Shown here piece after piece: positions 33,251 through 41,888 of a stretch of 64,000 nucleotides of DNA. The translations under genes and the position numbers were made by a program. Each line of letters opens with the position of its first letter. The first letter of the stretch is position 1. Source of the stretch: Acidobacteriaceae bacterium UBA1307 (GTDB lineage Bacteria > Acidobacteriota > Terriglobia > Terriglobales > Acidobacteriaceae); NCBI GenBank assembly GCA_002307235.1, contig DBTV01000035.1:65438-129437 (forward strand), in the 5' to 3' direction. Below the pieces are notes generated by a model. The model made no database searches. It was not told the DNA's origin and worked only from the letters and a program-made list of their open reading frames with translations.

Positions 33251-34648
33251 TTGAATTTCGACAATAAAAACACGATGTGCATTCTCGCCTTCGGATGCGC
33301 GCTCGCTCTCTTATGGGCTGTGCCGGGCACGGTTGCCGCGCAGAGCTCCAATCCCTTTCAGGGCAGCGTGCCAACCGGCGTGTCAACGGGGCAGACGCTG
33401 AACCTGACCCTTGATGAAGCGATCACGCGCGGGCTGCGGAACAACCTCGGTGTGATTCTGAGCAGCCAGCAGACGGCGGCCTCGCGTGGTGCGCGGCTGA
33501 GCCAGTTGCAGTCGCTGTTGCCTTCGGTGGACTTCAAGGCACAGGAGACGGTGGCCCAGGTCGATCTGCCCGCGCAGGGCTTGCGCATGGCGGGCTTCCC
33601 CACGGTGATTGGCCCCTTCGGTTATACGGATCTGCGTGCCTCGGTTAACTGGTCGCTGGTCGATGTGGCCTCGCTGCGCAATTATCTGGCGGCCAGGCAC
33701 AACTTCCGCGCCGCCGAGCTGACCGCGCAGGACGCGCACGATCTGGTGGTGCTGACGGTGGGCAATGCCTATCTGCTGGCGATCTCCGACGAGGCGCGCA
33801 TTACCAGTATCATGGCGCAGGTGGCCACCGCCAAGGTCTCGCTCGAACAGGCCGAGGCCAACCACAAGGCGGGCACCGCGCCGCTGCTGGACGAACTCCG
33901 CGCCCGCGTGGACTATCAGACCCTTGAGCAGCAGGAGATCGTCGCCCGCAACGCCTTTGAGAAGGACAAGCTGGCTCTGGCCCGCACCATCGGCCTTCCG
34001 CTCGATCAGGGCTTCGCGCTGGCCGACAAGGCACCCTATGCGGCCTTTGACCAGATCGACGTGGAGGCGGCCGTGCAGCAGGCCAAGGCCAACCGCAAGG
34101 ATCTGGCCTCGTTCGTCGAACAGATGGCAGCCGCCCGTGAGCAGCGCAAGGCAGCCACGGCCGCCCGCCTTCCAACGGTGAACTTTGCCGGTGACTACGG
34201 CGACATTGGCACGACTCTCGCGCACTCGCACGGCACCGGCAATGCCGCGGGAACGCTCAGCGTGCCGGTTTTCAAGGAATATGGCTTGCGTGGTCAGGCC
34301 GAGCAGGCGCAGGCAAAGCTCGATAGCGCGCAGGACAAACTGAGCGATGCTCAGGCGCAGGTCGATGCCGATGTCCGCGATGCGCTGCTCGATATTGCCA
34401 GCGCGCAGAAGCAGGTCGAGGTGGCCCGCTCGAGCGTGGCTTTGGCCCATGAGGCTCTCAGCGAGGCGCAGCAGCGCTATGCCAACGGCGTCAGCGACAA
34501 CCTGGCCGTCAGCCAGGCGCAGCAGTCCGTGGCACAGGCCGACGAACAATATGTAGCCAGCCTTTACCGGCATAACGTGGCCAAGCTCACCTTGGCGCGC
34601 GCCCTTGGCGCTGGCACCCAATACAAGACTTATCTGGGAGGAAAGTAA
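33251..34648 (+). CDS. TolC-family outer-membrane efflux protein
   Basis: The 465-residue protein has a signal peptide ('FGCALALLWAVPGTVAAQ') and two OEP repeats. Each is a long alpha-helical hairpin: 'LTLDEAITRGLRNNLGVIL' opens the first, and 'EVARSSVALAHEALSEAQQRYANGVSDNLAVSQAQ' lies in the second. It forms the outer-membrane tunnel of a tripartite exporter. The TTG at 33251 is used here because a TTGACGGA stretch precedes it; an ATG eight codons later is the alternative. The gene for the membrane fusion protein follows after 2 bp. No inner-membrane pump gene is present. Confidence 0.9.
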   Translation: MNFDNKNTMCILAFGCALALLWAVPGTVAAQSSNPFQGSVPTGVSTGQTLNLTLDEAITRGLRNNLGVILSSQQTAASRGARLSQLQSLLPSVDFKAQETVAQVDLPAQGLRMAGFPTVIGPFGYTDLRASVNWSLVDVASLRNYLAARHNFRAAELTAQDAHDLVVLTVGNAYLLAISDEARITSIMAQVATAKVSLEQAEANHKAGTAPLLDELRARVDYQTLEQQEIVARNAFEKDKLALARTIGLPLDQGFALADKAPYAAFDQIDVEAAVQQAKANRKDLASFVEQMAAAREQRKAATAARLPTVNFAGDYGDIGTTLAHSHGTGNAAGTLSVPVFKEYGLRGQAEQAQAKLDSAQDKLSDAQAQVDADVRDALLDIASAQKQVEVARSSVALAHEALSEAQQRYANGVSDNLAVSQAQQSVAQADEQYVASLYRHNVAKLTLARALGAGTQYKTYLGGK

Positions 34649-34650
34649 AC

Positions 34651-35871
34651 GTGGCGGATTCAAAGACTAACCCGGCAGAAGACGCGGTCGAAGAGATCGA
34701 GCAGCCGCAGAGCCGCCGCAAGGCAATTGTGGGCATCGCGGTCGTGATTCTTGCTCTGGTCGGCACCGGAATCTGGTGGAGATCGACCTTCAACGAAGAC
34801 ACCGACGATGCGCAGATCAGCGGCCATCTGATTCAGGTCAGCGCGCGCATCAATGGCCATGTGGCCAAGGTTCTGGTGCAGGAAAATCAGGTGGTCAAGG
34901 CCGGCGATCTGATCGCCGAGCTTGATCCGAGCGACTATCAGGTCGCGGTTGAAAATGCCGAGGCGGCGCTGGCTACGGCCGAGGCCAATGCGGCGGCGGC
35001 CAATGTGGCCGTGCCCATCACCACTGCCAACACCGGCAGCAACCTGCAGTCGGCGCACGCCGACGTGAGCGGCAGCAGCGCCAGCGTGGAGCAGGCGCAG
35101 AAGCAGTTGGCGGCAGCCCACGCCCGCGTGGCTCAGGCCCGCGCCAACCACGTCAAGGCGCAGGCGGATCTTGATCGCTATCGCCCGCTGGTGGCCAAGG
35201 ACGTGATCAGCAAGCAGCAGTTCGATGCGGCGGTGGCCTCCTCTGACGCCACCAAGGCGGCTTTGGCCGATGCCGTGGCCAGCGAGCAGGCGGCCGAGGA
35301 CGGCATCCGTGTTGTCCACGAGCGCTCTCTGCAATCGCAGGCCATGTTGCGGTATGCGCAGACCGCGCCGCAGCAGGTTGCCGCGCAGTCAGCCCGCGCC
35401 AAGGCGGCCGTCGCCCAGGTCAAGCAGGCGCAGGCCGCTCTTGACCAGGCCAAGCTCAACCTCGGCTATACCAAAATCTACGCCGCTGCCGATGGCATCA
35501 TCACCCGCAAGAGCGTCGAGATCAACCAGAACATCGCCGCCGGGCAGAACCTGCTGACGCTGGTCTCGCTCGACGACATCTGGGTGACGGCCAACTTCAA
35601 GGAGACGCAGTTGCGCCGCATGGTTGCCGGCCAGCCGGTCGAGATCGAGGTCGATGCCACCGGCAAAAAGTATCACGGCAAGGTGACGCAGATTGGCGGC
35701 GCGACCGGTTCGGTACTCAGCCTCTTCCCGCCGGAAAACGCGACGGGCAACTACGTCAAGGTGGTGCAGCGGCTTCCCGTGCGCATTGACTTCACCGACC
35801 TCAAGACAGAGGATTCCAATCACGCCCTGCGTCCGGGCCTTTCAGTTGAACCCAAGGTGCGCGTCAAGTAG
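34651..35871 (+). CDS. HlyD/EmrA-family membrane fusion protein
   Basis: The 406-residue periplasmic adaptor has one N-terminal membrane helix (about 25-44), then 'TDDAQISGHLIQVSARINGHVAKVLV' (first lipoyl half). A long Ala/Gln-rich coiled-coil hairpin runs from about 95 to 265, followed by 'KLNLGYTKIYAAADGIITRKSV' (second lipoyl half) and a beta-barrel with 'DDIWVTANFKETQLRRM'. These features match EmrA, which pairs TolC with an MFS pump (EmrB). GGGAGG precedes the GTG. A terminator follows the stop, so the pump must come from elsewhere in the genome. Confidence 0.92.
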   Translation: MADSKTNPAEDAVEEIEQPQSRRKAIVGIAVVILALVGTGIWWRSTFNEDTDDAQISGHLIQVSARINGHVAKVLVQENQVVKAGDLIAELDPSDYQVAVENAEAALATAEANAAAANVAVPITTANTGSNLQSAHADVSGSSASVEQAQKQLAAAHARVAQARANHVKAQADLDRYRPLVAKDVISKQQFDAAVASSDATKAALADAVASEQAAEDGIRVVHERSLQSQAMLRYAQTAPQQVAAQSARAKAAVAQVKQAQAALDQAKLNLGYTKIYAAADGIITRKSVEINQNIAAGQNLLTLVSLDDIWVTANFKETQLRRMVAGQPVEIEVDATGKKYHGKVTQIGGATGSVLSLFPPENATGNYVKVVQRLPVRIDFTDLKTEDSNHALRPGLSVEPKVRVK

Positions 35872-35890
35872 CGCTCTGGCTGCCTTTGGA

Positions 35891-35921
35891 AAAGCCTCCG
35901 GCGACCCCGGAGGCTTTTTTC
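35891..35921 (+). terminator. Rho-independent terminator after the TolC-MFP operon
   Basis: AAAGCCTCCGG (35891-35901) pairs with CCGGAGGCTTT (35907-35917) around a 5-nt loop and ends in TTTTTT. Confidence 0.92.
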
Positions 35922-36004
35922 CTGCTCGAACTTGAGAGAAAACCTCTGCGGAAACAGGGGCGCATGCGCACAAAACCGTTATAGACTGGATAGACGTTAT
36001 TGCC

Positions 36005-36664
36005 ATGAAAGATTCTATTCACGCATCGAAGGAAGACTACCTGAAGGCCATTCTCGAGGCCGAGGCCGAGGGCGCTTCCGTGATTCCGGCCGTGCTGGCC
36101 CATCGCCTCGAGGTCTCCGCCCCCGCGGTTACCATGGCCCTCAAGCGCCTCAAGCGCGACGGCTGCGTGGAGGTGGGCACGGACGGCATTGTGCGGCTGA
36201 CCCCGACAGGACGCGAGACGGCCTATCACACCGCGCTGCGCCATCACCTCATCGAGCGCATGCTCAGTGAGATCTTCGGCATGGACTGGTATGAGATTCA
36301 CGAGGAGGCCGAGCGGCTCGAACACGCCGTTTCGCCCGTCTTCGAGGCCAAGCTGCGTGAAAAACTCGGCGACGACGGCGCCTGTCCGCACGGCAACCCG
36401 GTGCTGCCGGAAAACCCGGTCGTCAAGCGCCAGCGCGGCGAGTTGCCGCTCTCCGAGTCCGTTGCCGGCCAAAAGTACACCGTCACCAGCCTCCACGAGC
36501 GCGACCCGCGGCTGCTCGAATTTTTGCACAAGGCTGGGATCGGGCCCGGGAAGGCGTTGACCGTGCAGAGCCAGAATTACGATCAAACCGTTTCGATTCA
36601 GATTGATAAAAGCTGTTGCGTGCTGGGAAAACCGGCCGCCGAGGCGGTCTGGCTCAAGGCATAA
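36005..36664 (+). CDS. mntR: DtxR/MntR-family metal-dependent repressor with FeoA-like domain
   Basis: The 219-residue regulator has a winged helix (about 8-65: 'SKEDYLKAILEAEAEG', 'VSAPAVTMALKRLKRDGCVEV') and a dimerisation and metal-binding domain ('RHHLIERMLSEIFGMDWYEIHEEAERLEH', with the Glu/His ligands). A C-terminal SH3-like FeoA domain begins at about 148. Its place directly upstream of an Nramp transporter gene indicates Mn2+ (or Fe2+) sensing and repression of that gene. No clear ribosome site precedes the ATG. The palindrome before mntH is a candidate operator. Confidence 0.88.
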   Translation: MKDSIHASKEDYLKAILEAEAEGASVIPAVLAHRLEVSAPAVTMALKRLKRDGCVEVGTDGIVRLTPTGRETAYHTALRHHLIERMLSEIFGMDWYEIHEEAERLEHAVSPVFEAKLREKLGDDGACPHGNPVLPENPVVKRQRGELPLSESVAGQKYTVTSLHERDPRLLEFLHKAGIGPGKALTVQSQNYDQTVSIQIDKSCCVLGKPAAEAVWLKA

Positions 36665-36695
36665 GGAACGCGTAAAGTAAAAATAAGAAAAATTT

Positions 36696-36711
36696 GTTAA
36701 CTACGGTTAAC
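36696..36711 (+). promoter_or_regulatory. Candidate MntR operator before mntH
   Basis: GTTAAC-TACG-GTTAAC is an inverted repeat of two palindromic hexamers, 22 bp before the mntH start in the 68-bp mntR-mntH gap. The site is AT-rich against GC-rich surroundings. Binding by the adjacent MntR is inferred from position. Confidence 0.45.
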
Positions 36712-36732
36712 TTACTGTGGCATACTGTTCCC

Positions 36733-38097
36733 ATGAGCAGCGCAGCCATATCGATGCGTCCCTTAGAGGCTGGCGAAGGCCCGCAGCCCTACTTTGAAGA
36801 ACCCTCGCAGAGTGAGGTGCAGGCCAGCGTCGGTCTTTCCAGCTCCAAGGTGGGCTGGCGGCGGCTGGCGGGCTTTCTGGGCCCGGGCTTTCTGATCGCG
36901 GTCGGCTATATGGACCCCGGCAACTGGGCCACTGACATCGCCGGTGGGTCGCGCTTCGGTTATACGCTGCTGTTCGCCATCATGGTCTCGAATCTGATGG
37001 CCATTCTGCTGCAAAGCCTCAGCCTCAAGCTGGGCATTGCCACCGGCCGCGATCTGGCGCAGCTCTGCCACGAGGCCTTCGGCAAGCGGGTCAGCATCGC
37101 GCTCTGGATCGGTGCCGAGATCGCCATTGCCGCCTGCGACATGGCGGAGGTGATCGGCTCGGCTATCGCGCTCGAGCTGCTCTTTCACATCCCGCTGCTC
37201 TGGGGCGTCTGCATCACCTCGGCGGATGTGCTGATTCTGCTCATGCTGCAACGGCGCGGCATGCGCACGCTGGAGGCGCTGGTCATCACGCTGATTGCGA
37301 CCATCCTCGGCATGTTTGCGATCCAGATGTTCTTCTGCCATCCCGATCATCTTTCGGCGATGAAGAGCTTCTTTGTTCCTTCGGGGCAGTTCTTCACCAA
37401 TCCCGGAATGCTTTACCTGGCCATCGGCATTCTGGGCGCGACGGTGATGCCGCACAATCTTTATCTGCACTCCTCGCTGGTGCAGAGCCGCAGGTATGAG
37501 CGCACGCCCGAGGGCAAGCGCGAAGCCATACTGATGGGCAACATTGACTCGGGGCTCGCCCTGACGCTGGCCCTGCTGGTCAACGGCGCGATTCTGATCG
37601 TCGCTGCGGCGGTCTTCCACAAGACCGGCCACTTCGAGGTCGCCGCCATTGAGGACGCCTACAAGCTTCTGAGCCCGCTGGTGGGCGCGGCCGGTGCCAG
37701 CACGCTCTTTGCGGTAGCCTTGCTGGCCGCCGGGCAAAACTCCTCGCTGACCGGCACGCTGGCCGGGCAGGTGGTGATGGAAGGCTTCGTCCACATGAAG
37801 CTGGCGCCCTGGCTGCGCCGCATGATTACGCGCCTGATCGCCATCGTCCCCACGATCATCGTGGTGTTGATCTCGGGCGAGCACGGCACGGAAAAGCTGC
37901 TGATCTTCAGCCAGGTGGTGCTCTCGGTGCAGTTGAGCTTCGCCGTGATTCCTCTGGTGATCTTCACCGGAAGCCGCAAGTGGATGGGCGAGTTCGTCAA
38001 CGGTCGCTGGACCCAGCGGCTGGCCTGGACGACGGCGGCCGCCATCGTCGGCCTGAATGGCTGGATGCTGGTGCAGGCGGCGCTTGGCGTGGGATAG
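36733..38097 (+). CDS. mntH: Nramp-family divalent metal (Mn2+/Fe2+):H+ symporter
   Basis: The 454-residue inner-membrane protein has about eleven helices after a hydrophilic N-terminus of about 45 residues. The metal-binding first helix has 'GPGFLIAVGYMDPGNWATD' with the diagnostic Asp-Pro-Gly-Asn. 'GILGATVMPHNLYLHSSLVQ' supplies the Met-Pro-His motif of helix 6 and the transport signature. Nramp proteins import Mn2+ with protons. The ATG at 36733 starts 68 bp after mntR. An upstream in-frame start at 36694 would overlap the candidate operator and is rejected. Confidence 0.95.
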   Translation: MSSAAISMRPLEAGEGPQPYFEEPSQSEVQASVGLSSSKVGWRRLAGFLGPGFLIAVGYMDPGNWATDIAGGSRFGYTLLFAIMVSNLMAILLQSLSLKLGIATGRDLAQLCHEAFGKRVSIALWIGAEIAIAACDMAEVIGSAIALELLFHIPLLWGVCITSADVLILLMLQRRGMRTLEALVITLIATILGMFAIQMFFCHPDHLSAMKSFFVPSGQFFTNPGMLYLAIGILGATVMPHNLYLHSSLVQSRRYERTPEGKREAILMGNIDSGLALTLALLVNGAILIVAAAVFHKTGHFEVAAIEDAYKLLSPLVGAAGASTLFAVALLAAGQNSSLTGTLAGQVVMEGFVHMKLAPWLRRMITRLIAIVPTIIVVLISGEHGTEKLLIFSQVVLSVQLSFAVIPLVIFTGSRKWMGEFVNGRWTQRLAWTTAAAIVGLNGWMLVQAALGVG

Positions 38098-38104
38098 CAT
38101 CGTT

Positions 38105-38176
38105 TGCTCCATGCCCAAGTCCAGCGCGGCGGTTGCGGGCGCGGAAACCCGCGCGGGCCGCGCTCTGCATGGAGCA
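38105..38176. other. Three-tier stem structure in the mntH-nnr gap (possible structured RNA)
   Basis: Three nested perfect stems are arranged in order: TGCTCCATGC/GCATGGAGCA (38105-38114 / 38167-38176), AGCGCGGC/GCCGCGCT (38123-38130 / 38157-38164) and GCGGG/CCCGC (38135-38139 / 38148-38152). The symmetrical nesting over 72 nt is more than chance would readily give in the non-coding gap. There is no U-tract, so it is not a standard terminator. Confidence 0.45.
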
Positions 38177-38335
38177 GTCGATGTCAGCGTCGGCAGTTGT
38201 CACACGGCAGAGTTCGCGCTCGAAGGTTTGCCTCAGACCTTGAGTCCAGCGTCTCGGCCGTGTCGCGACTGTCGGCGTTTCTTTTTGTGAAAGCTCCTTT
38301 TCGGTGCGACCTTCCATTCGCTGTACCATAGAGCC

Positions 38336-40015
38336 GTGAAGGTTCTTTCCGCAGCAGAAATGCAGACTTGCGACCGCCTGACCGCCGAGCGGTTCGCAAT
38401 TCCGACGATTCAGTTGATGCGCGCGGCCTCAAGCGCCGTGGCGCAGTTTGCGCGCGAGCGTTTTCCGGAGGCGCGGCGCGTGACCGTGCTCTGCGGCCGT
38501 GGCAACAATGGCGGCGATGGCCTGATGGCCGCGCGGCTGCTTGCCGGGGCCGGTCTTGAGGTAACCACCGTTCTGCTCGGCGCGCCCGAGAACTTTGCCG
38601 CCGACGCCGCCATTGCCTGGCAGGAACTGCGTGCGGCTTCGGTTCGAATCGAAATTGCCACAACCAGCGAGGAACTGGCGCGGCTGGCTCCGTCTTTTGA
38701 CTGCGATCTGTTGATCGATGCCGTCGTCGGCACCGGCTTCAAGGCTCCGTTGCGCGGCCTGGCCCTGGAAGCACTGCCTCTCGTCCAAAAGTCCAAAAAA
38801 ATTCTGGCGGTCGATCTGCCCTCGGGCTGGTCGGCCGACCTTACCAGTCCTGATGCGAAGAGCGTGGTTTATGCGGCCGACGCGGTCCTCACCTTCACCG
38901 CGCCCAAGCCCGCGCATCTGTTCGGCCACCTCACCCGCCGCTGGTCCGATCCGGTCGCGGTCGCGCCCATCGGTTCGCCCGAGGAGGCCATCGTCTCCAG
39001 GTTGCATCTTGGCTGGGCCGGCGATGCGCTGGCGTTGGCGCGCCAGGCGCGCGCGACCGAGTCCTACAAGGGCAGCTTCGGCCACGTGCTGGTGGTCGGT
39101 GGCAGCTATGGTTCGGCAGGATGCAAGACCGGCGCGCCTTCGATGACCTCGCTTGCGGCCCTGCGCGCCGGAGCCGGGCTGGTGACCGCCGCTGTGCCCG
39201 CGCCCGCTCTGGCTCTGGTGGCCGCCGTCGCACCGGAGCTGATGACCGTGCCGCTCGAGTGCGCAGCGCATGGCGGGCTCAACGAGGCGAACCTCGTTCC
39301 GGAGCGGCTTGAGGCGCTGTTGGCGCGCAAGACGGTCCTGGCCATCGGTCCCGGCATGGGCCAGTCGGCCGAGACGATTCGCTTTCTTTCGGGGTTATTG
39401 CTCGCCGCCGAGGTTCCTGTCGTCATCGATGCCGATGCGTTGAATATTCTGGCTGAGCTGCCCCGGCTCTTCAAGGAACTCATCCAAAACCAGAAGAAGA
39501 TCATTCTCACGCCGCACCCGGGCGAGATGGCGCGGCTTGCGGGCAAGACCGTCGCCGAGGTGCAGGCCGACCGGCTCACCGTGGCCCGCGAGTATGCCCA
39601 GCGCCGTGGCGTCACCGTCGTGCTCAAGGGCGCGCGGACCATCATCGCGCACGCGGACGGTCGCGCGGCGGTGAATACCAGCGGCAACCCGGCCATGGCC
39701 AAAGGCGGGTCGGGCGATGTGCTCTGCGGTTTGGTGGCCGGTTTTGTGGCGCAATATCCTGACGAGACGGCGCGCGCCGTCGAGGCCGCGGTGGCTTTGC
39801 ACGGGCTGGCGGCCGATCTGGCTGTGCAGAAATGGGGCGAACATTCCCTGCTGGCAACCGACGGTTTGCAGCTTTTAGGGCGCGCTCTTGAAATTCCTTC
39901 CATTCAGAGCTTTCACAATGAGCCTCAAAGAGGCTATGTTTGCATCCAGGGCATGCAGGGCAACTCGCCGAGCCAGGCAGAGTGCGAGCATCGCAACGAG
40001 AGGGCCGGAGCATGA
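38336..40015 (+). CDS. nnr: Bifunctional NAD(P)H-hydrate epimerase / ADP-dependent NAD(P)H-hydrate dehydratase
   Basis: This repair enzyme restores damaged NAD(P)HX. The 559-residue protein has an N-terminal epimerase (YjeF_N) domain to about 215: 'MKVLSAAEMQTCDR', 'VLCGRGNNGGDGLMAARLL', 'IDAVVGTGFKAPLRG', 'VDLPSGWSAD'. A C-terminal kinase-like dehydratase follows from about 240: 'GHVLVVGGSYGSAGC', 'LAIGPGMGQS', 'ILTPHPGEMARL' and 'NTSGNPAMAKGGSGDVL' near 445. The GTG at 38336 is the start, since the conserved 'KVLSAAEM' begins at codon 2. The stop overlaps the tsaE start as ATGA, a common pairing in bacteria. Confidence 0.95.
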   Translation: MKVLSAAEMQTCDRLTAERFAIPTIQLMRAASSAVAQFARERFPEARRVTVLCGRGNNGGDGLMAARLLAGAGLEVTTVLLGAPENFAADAAIAWQELRAASVRIEIATTSEELARLAPSFDCDLLIDAVVGTGFKAPLRGLALEALPLVQKSKKILAVDLPSGWSADLTSPDAKSVVYAADAVLTFTAPKPAHLFGHLTRRWSDPVAVAPIGSPEEAIVSRLHLGWAGDALALARQARATESYKGSFGHVLVVGGSYGSAGCKTGAPSMTSLAALRAGAGLVTAAVPAPALALVAAVAPELMTVPLECAAHGGLNEANLVPERLEALLARKTVLAIGPGMGQSAETIRFLSGLLLAAEVPVVIDADALNILAELPRLFKELIQNQKKIILTPHPGEMARLAGKTVAEVQADRLTVAREYAQRRGVTVVLKGARTIIAHADGRAAVNTSGNPAMAKGGSGDVLCGLVAGFVAQYPDETARAVEAAVALHGLAADLAVQKWGEHSLLATDGLQLLGRALEIPSIQSFHNEPQRGYVCIQGMQGNSPSQAECEHRNERAGA

Positions 40016-40485
40016 GCGAGATTGCAGCGTTGGCCGCGGGCCACACCTACGAGTTTGAAACCGCCAGCAGCGCGGATACCATTGCGGTGGGCCGCAAGCT
40101 GGCGCAGTTGCTGGTGCCGCCGCAGTTGCTGATTCTGCGTGGCGATCTGGGCGCGGGCAAGACCACGCTGGTCAAAGGCATTGCCGAGGCGCTTGACGCC
40201 GCCGATGCCGACGAGGTCACCAGCCCCACCTTCACTCTGCTGCACGAGTACGGCGGCATGCGCGAGGGCAAGCCCGTCCAGCTCTACCACCTCGACGTTT
40301 ACCGGCTCGAGGGCGAACGGCAGCTTGAGACGCTCGGCCTTGACGATCTGCTCACCGACGACGCGCTGGTCTTTGTCGAGTGGGGCGAAAAGTTCAAAAG
40401 CATTCTGGCCAAGTCCACCGGCGAAATCGTTATTCGCCTGACGGGCGGCGACGCGCGACGCATTACGCTAACGCTCAAGGGCTAA
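40012..40485 (+). CDS. tsaE: tRNA threonylcarbamoyladenosine biosynthesis ATPase TsaE
   Basis: TsaE works with TsaB and TsaD in making the t6A base of ANN-decoding tRNAs. The 157-residue protein has Walker A 'LRGDLGAGKTTLVKGIAEAL' near 40-59, 'VTSPTFTLLHEY' near 72 (switch I with the catalytic Thr), 'LYHLDVYRLEGERQLETLGL' and 'VFVEWGEKF'. The ATG at 40012 overlaps the nnr stop. A longer in-frame start within nnr is rejected. tsaB and tsaD are not in the window. The gene precedes dlgD by 12 bp. Confidence 0.95.
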   Translation: MSEIAALAAGHTYEFETASSADTIAVGRKLAQLLVPPQLLILRGDLGAGKTTLVKGIAEALDAADADEVTSPTFTLLHEYGGMREGKPVQLYHLDVYRLEGERQLETLGLDDLLTDDALVFVEWGEKFKSILAKSTGEIVIRLTGGDARRITLTLKG

Positions 40486-40497
40486 CGCGCAACGATC

Positions 40498-41505
40498 ATG
40501 CGACTCTCCTTCGATGAGGTGCGGCGCACACTGGCCGCGATTCTTTTAGAGCATGGACTCACCGGCCCGCGTGCCGAAGAGTGCGCGCGGCTGTTTGCCG
40601 AGACCACGCGCGACGGCGTCTACACCCACGGCGTGGCCCGGTTTCCACGATTGATCCAGATGATCCGCCTGGGCGTGATCGATCCTGCGGCCGAGCCAGA
40701 ACGCGTCTCCGGCTTCGGCGCGCTCGAGCGCTGGGACGGCCGCCGTGGCGTGGGCAATCTCAACGCCGCCCGTGCCATGGGCCGCGCCATCGAGCTTGGT
40801 CGCGCGCACGGCATTGGCTGCGTCGCGCTTGGCAACACCAATCACTGGATGCGCGGGGGCAGCTACGGCTGGCAGGCCGCCGAGGCCGGTCTCATCGGCC
40901 TTTGCTGGACCAATACCATGCCCAACCTGCCGCCCTGGGGCAGCGCCGAGGCCGTCATCGGCAACAACCCGATGGTCCTCGCGGTGCCGCGCGCGGCCGG
41001 CCCCGTCGTGCTCGATATGGCGATGTCGCAGTTTTCCTACGGCGCGCTCGAGGCCAGCCGCAAGCGCGGCGAGCTTCTTTCGGTCGATGGTGGATTTGAT
41101 GAAAATGGCACGCTAACGCGCGACCCGGCGGCGATTGAACGCAGCCGCCGTCCGCTGCCCATCGGCTACTGGAAGGGCTCCGGGCTTTCGACGCTGCTCG
41201 ACATGACGGCCGCGATGCTGGCGCTCGGCCGGGCCACGCACGAACTCGCGCCCGACTCGCTGCAAGAGACCGGCATCTCGCAACTGTTCATCGCCATCGC
41301 CCCCGCCGCCCTTGGCGACGCGGCGCAGAGCGAGAAGATTGTCGATGGCATCATCGCCTCGCTGCACGCCGCCAGACCAGAAAAAGCGGATCGCCCGGTG
41401 CGCTACCCCGGCGAGCAAACGCTCAAGCTCCGCGAAGAAAACACGCGGCGTGGCCTGCCTGTCGATGAGACGCTGTGGGCTCAGATTGTGAAGGGCAGCT
41501 TCTAG
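40498..41505 (+). CDS. dlgD: Malate/L-lactate dehydrogenase-family oxidoreductase, 2,3-diketo-L-gulonate reductase-like
   Basis: The 335-residue NAD(P)H-dependent oxidoreductase matches YiaK/DlgD closely: 'THGVARFPRLIQ', 'WDGRRGVGNLNA', 'GIGCVALGNTNHWMRGGSYGWQAAEAG', 'GLCWTNTMPNLPPWG', 'SQFSYGALEASRKRGE', 'VDGGFDENGTLT' and 'PIGYWKGSGLSTLLDM'. DlgD interconverts 2,3-diketo-L-gulonate and 3-keto-L-gulonate in L-ascorbate or L-lyxose use. No other yia-type genes flank it; it follows nnr-tsaE instead. The stop TAG is the first three bases of TAGCTTTTAGCT, the end of a repeat array. Confidence 0.85.
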   Translation: MRLSFDEVRRTLAAILLEHGLTGPRAEECARLFAETTRDGVYTHGVARFPRLIQMIRLGVIDPAAEPERVSGFGALERWDGRRGVGNLNAARAMGRAIELGRAHGIGCVALGNTNHWMRGGSYGWQAAEAGLIGLCWTNTMPNLPPWGSAEAVIGNNPMVLAVPRAAGPVVLDMAMSQFSYGALEASRKRGELLSVDGGFDENGTLTRDPAAIERSRRPLPIGYWKGSGLSTLLDMTAAMLALGRATHELAPDSLQETGISQLFIAIAPAALGDAAQSEKIVDGIIASLHAARPEKADRPVRYPGEQTLKLREENTRRGLPVDETLWAQIVKGSF

Positions 41506-41663
41506 CTTTTAGCTTCTGTGGAATCTCTGACTACGTTGAAGTTTTGAAATTTCTCCACCCTCTTTCGCTGGTCTGCTGCGGATGGAAGGGGGGTGGCTTC
41601 TTTGTAGGGCCATCGTAGGGGAACCTCTCCACCGCCTGCCTTTTTCCTTGCGGGATAAGGGTA

Positions 41664-41816
41664 GGAGGGAGCAGGGGCATTCATGCCCCTGAAATCTCGT
41701 GCAGCAAGAACCGGCTTTAGCCGCGGGTCTTTGCTTGCCAATGAAGGAAGTCCCGCGCCTGAAGGCGCAAAGTTTCGAGCGTCTGATCCTGGGGCATGAA
41801 TGCCCCAGCTCCCTCC
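41664..41816. repeat. Inverted-repeat element, GGAGGGAGCAGGGGCAT family, copy 1 (153 bp)
   Basis: The ends GGAGGGAGCAGGGGCAT and ATGCCCCAGCTCCCTCC are inverted, and each includes a palindrome of the GGGGCATTCATGCCCC type. The interior has further palindromic modules, CGGCTTTAGCCG and GCGCCTGAAGGCGC, like those of the 172-bp family. A second copy at 61709-61983 has the same ends and a different interior. Confidence 0.75.
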
Positions 41817-41888
41817 TCCAAGAGGGGGAGAGCGTGCTTGAACAAAAAAATCCGGAAGACAACGTCACAGGTAACAGCAATTCAGAAA

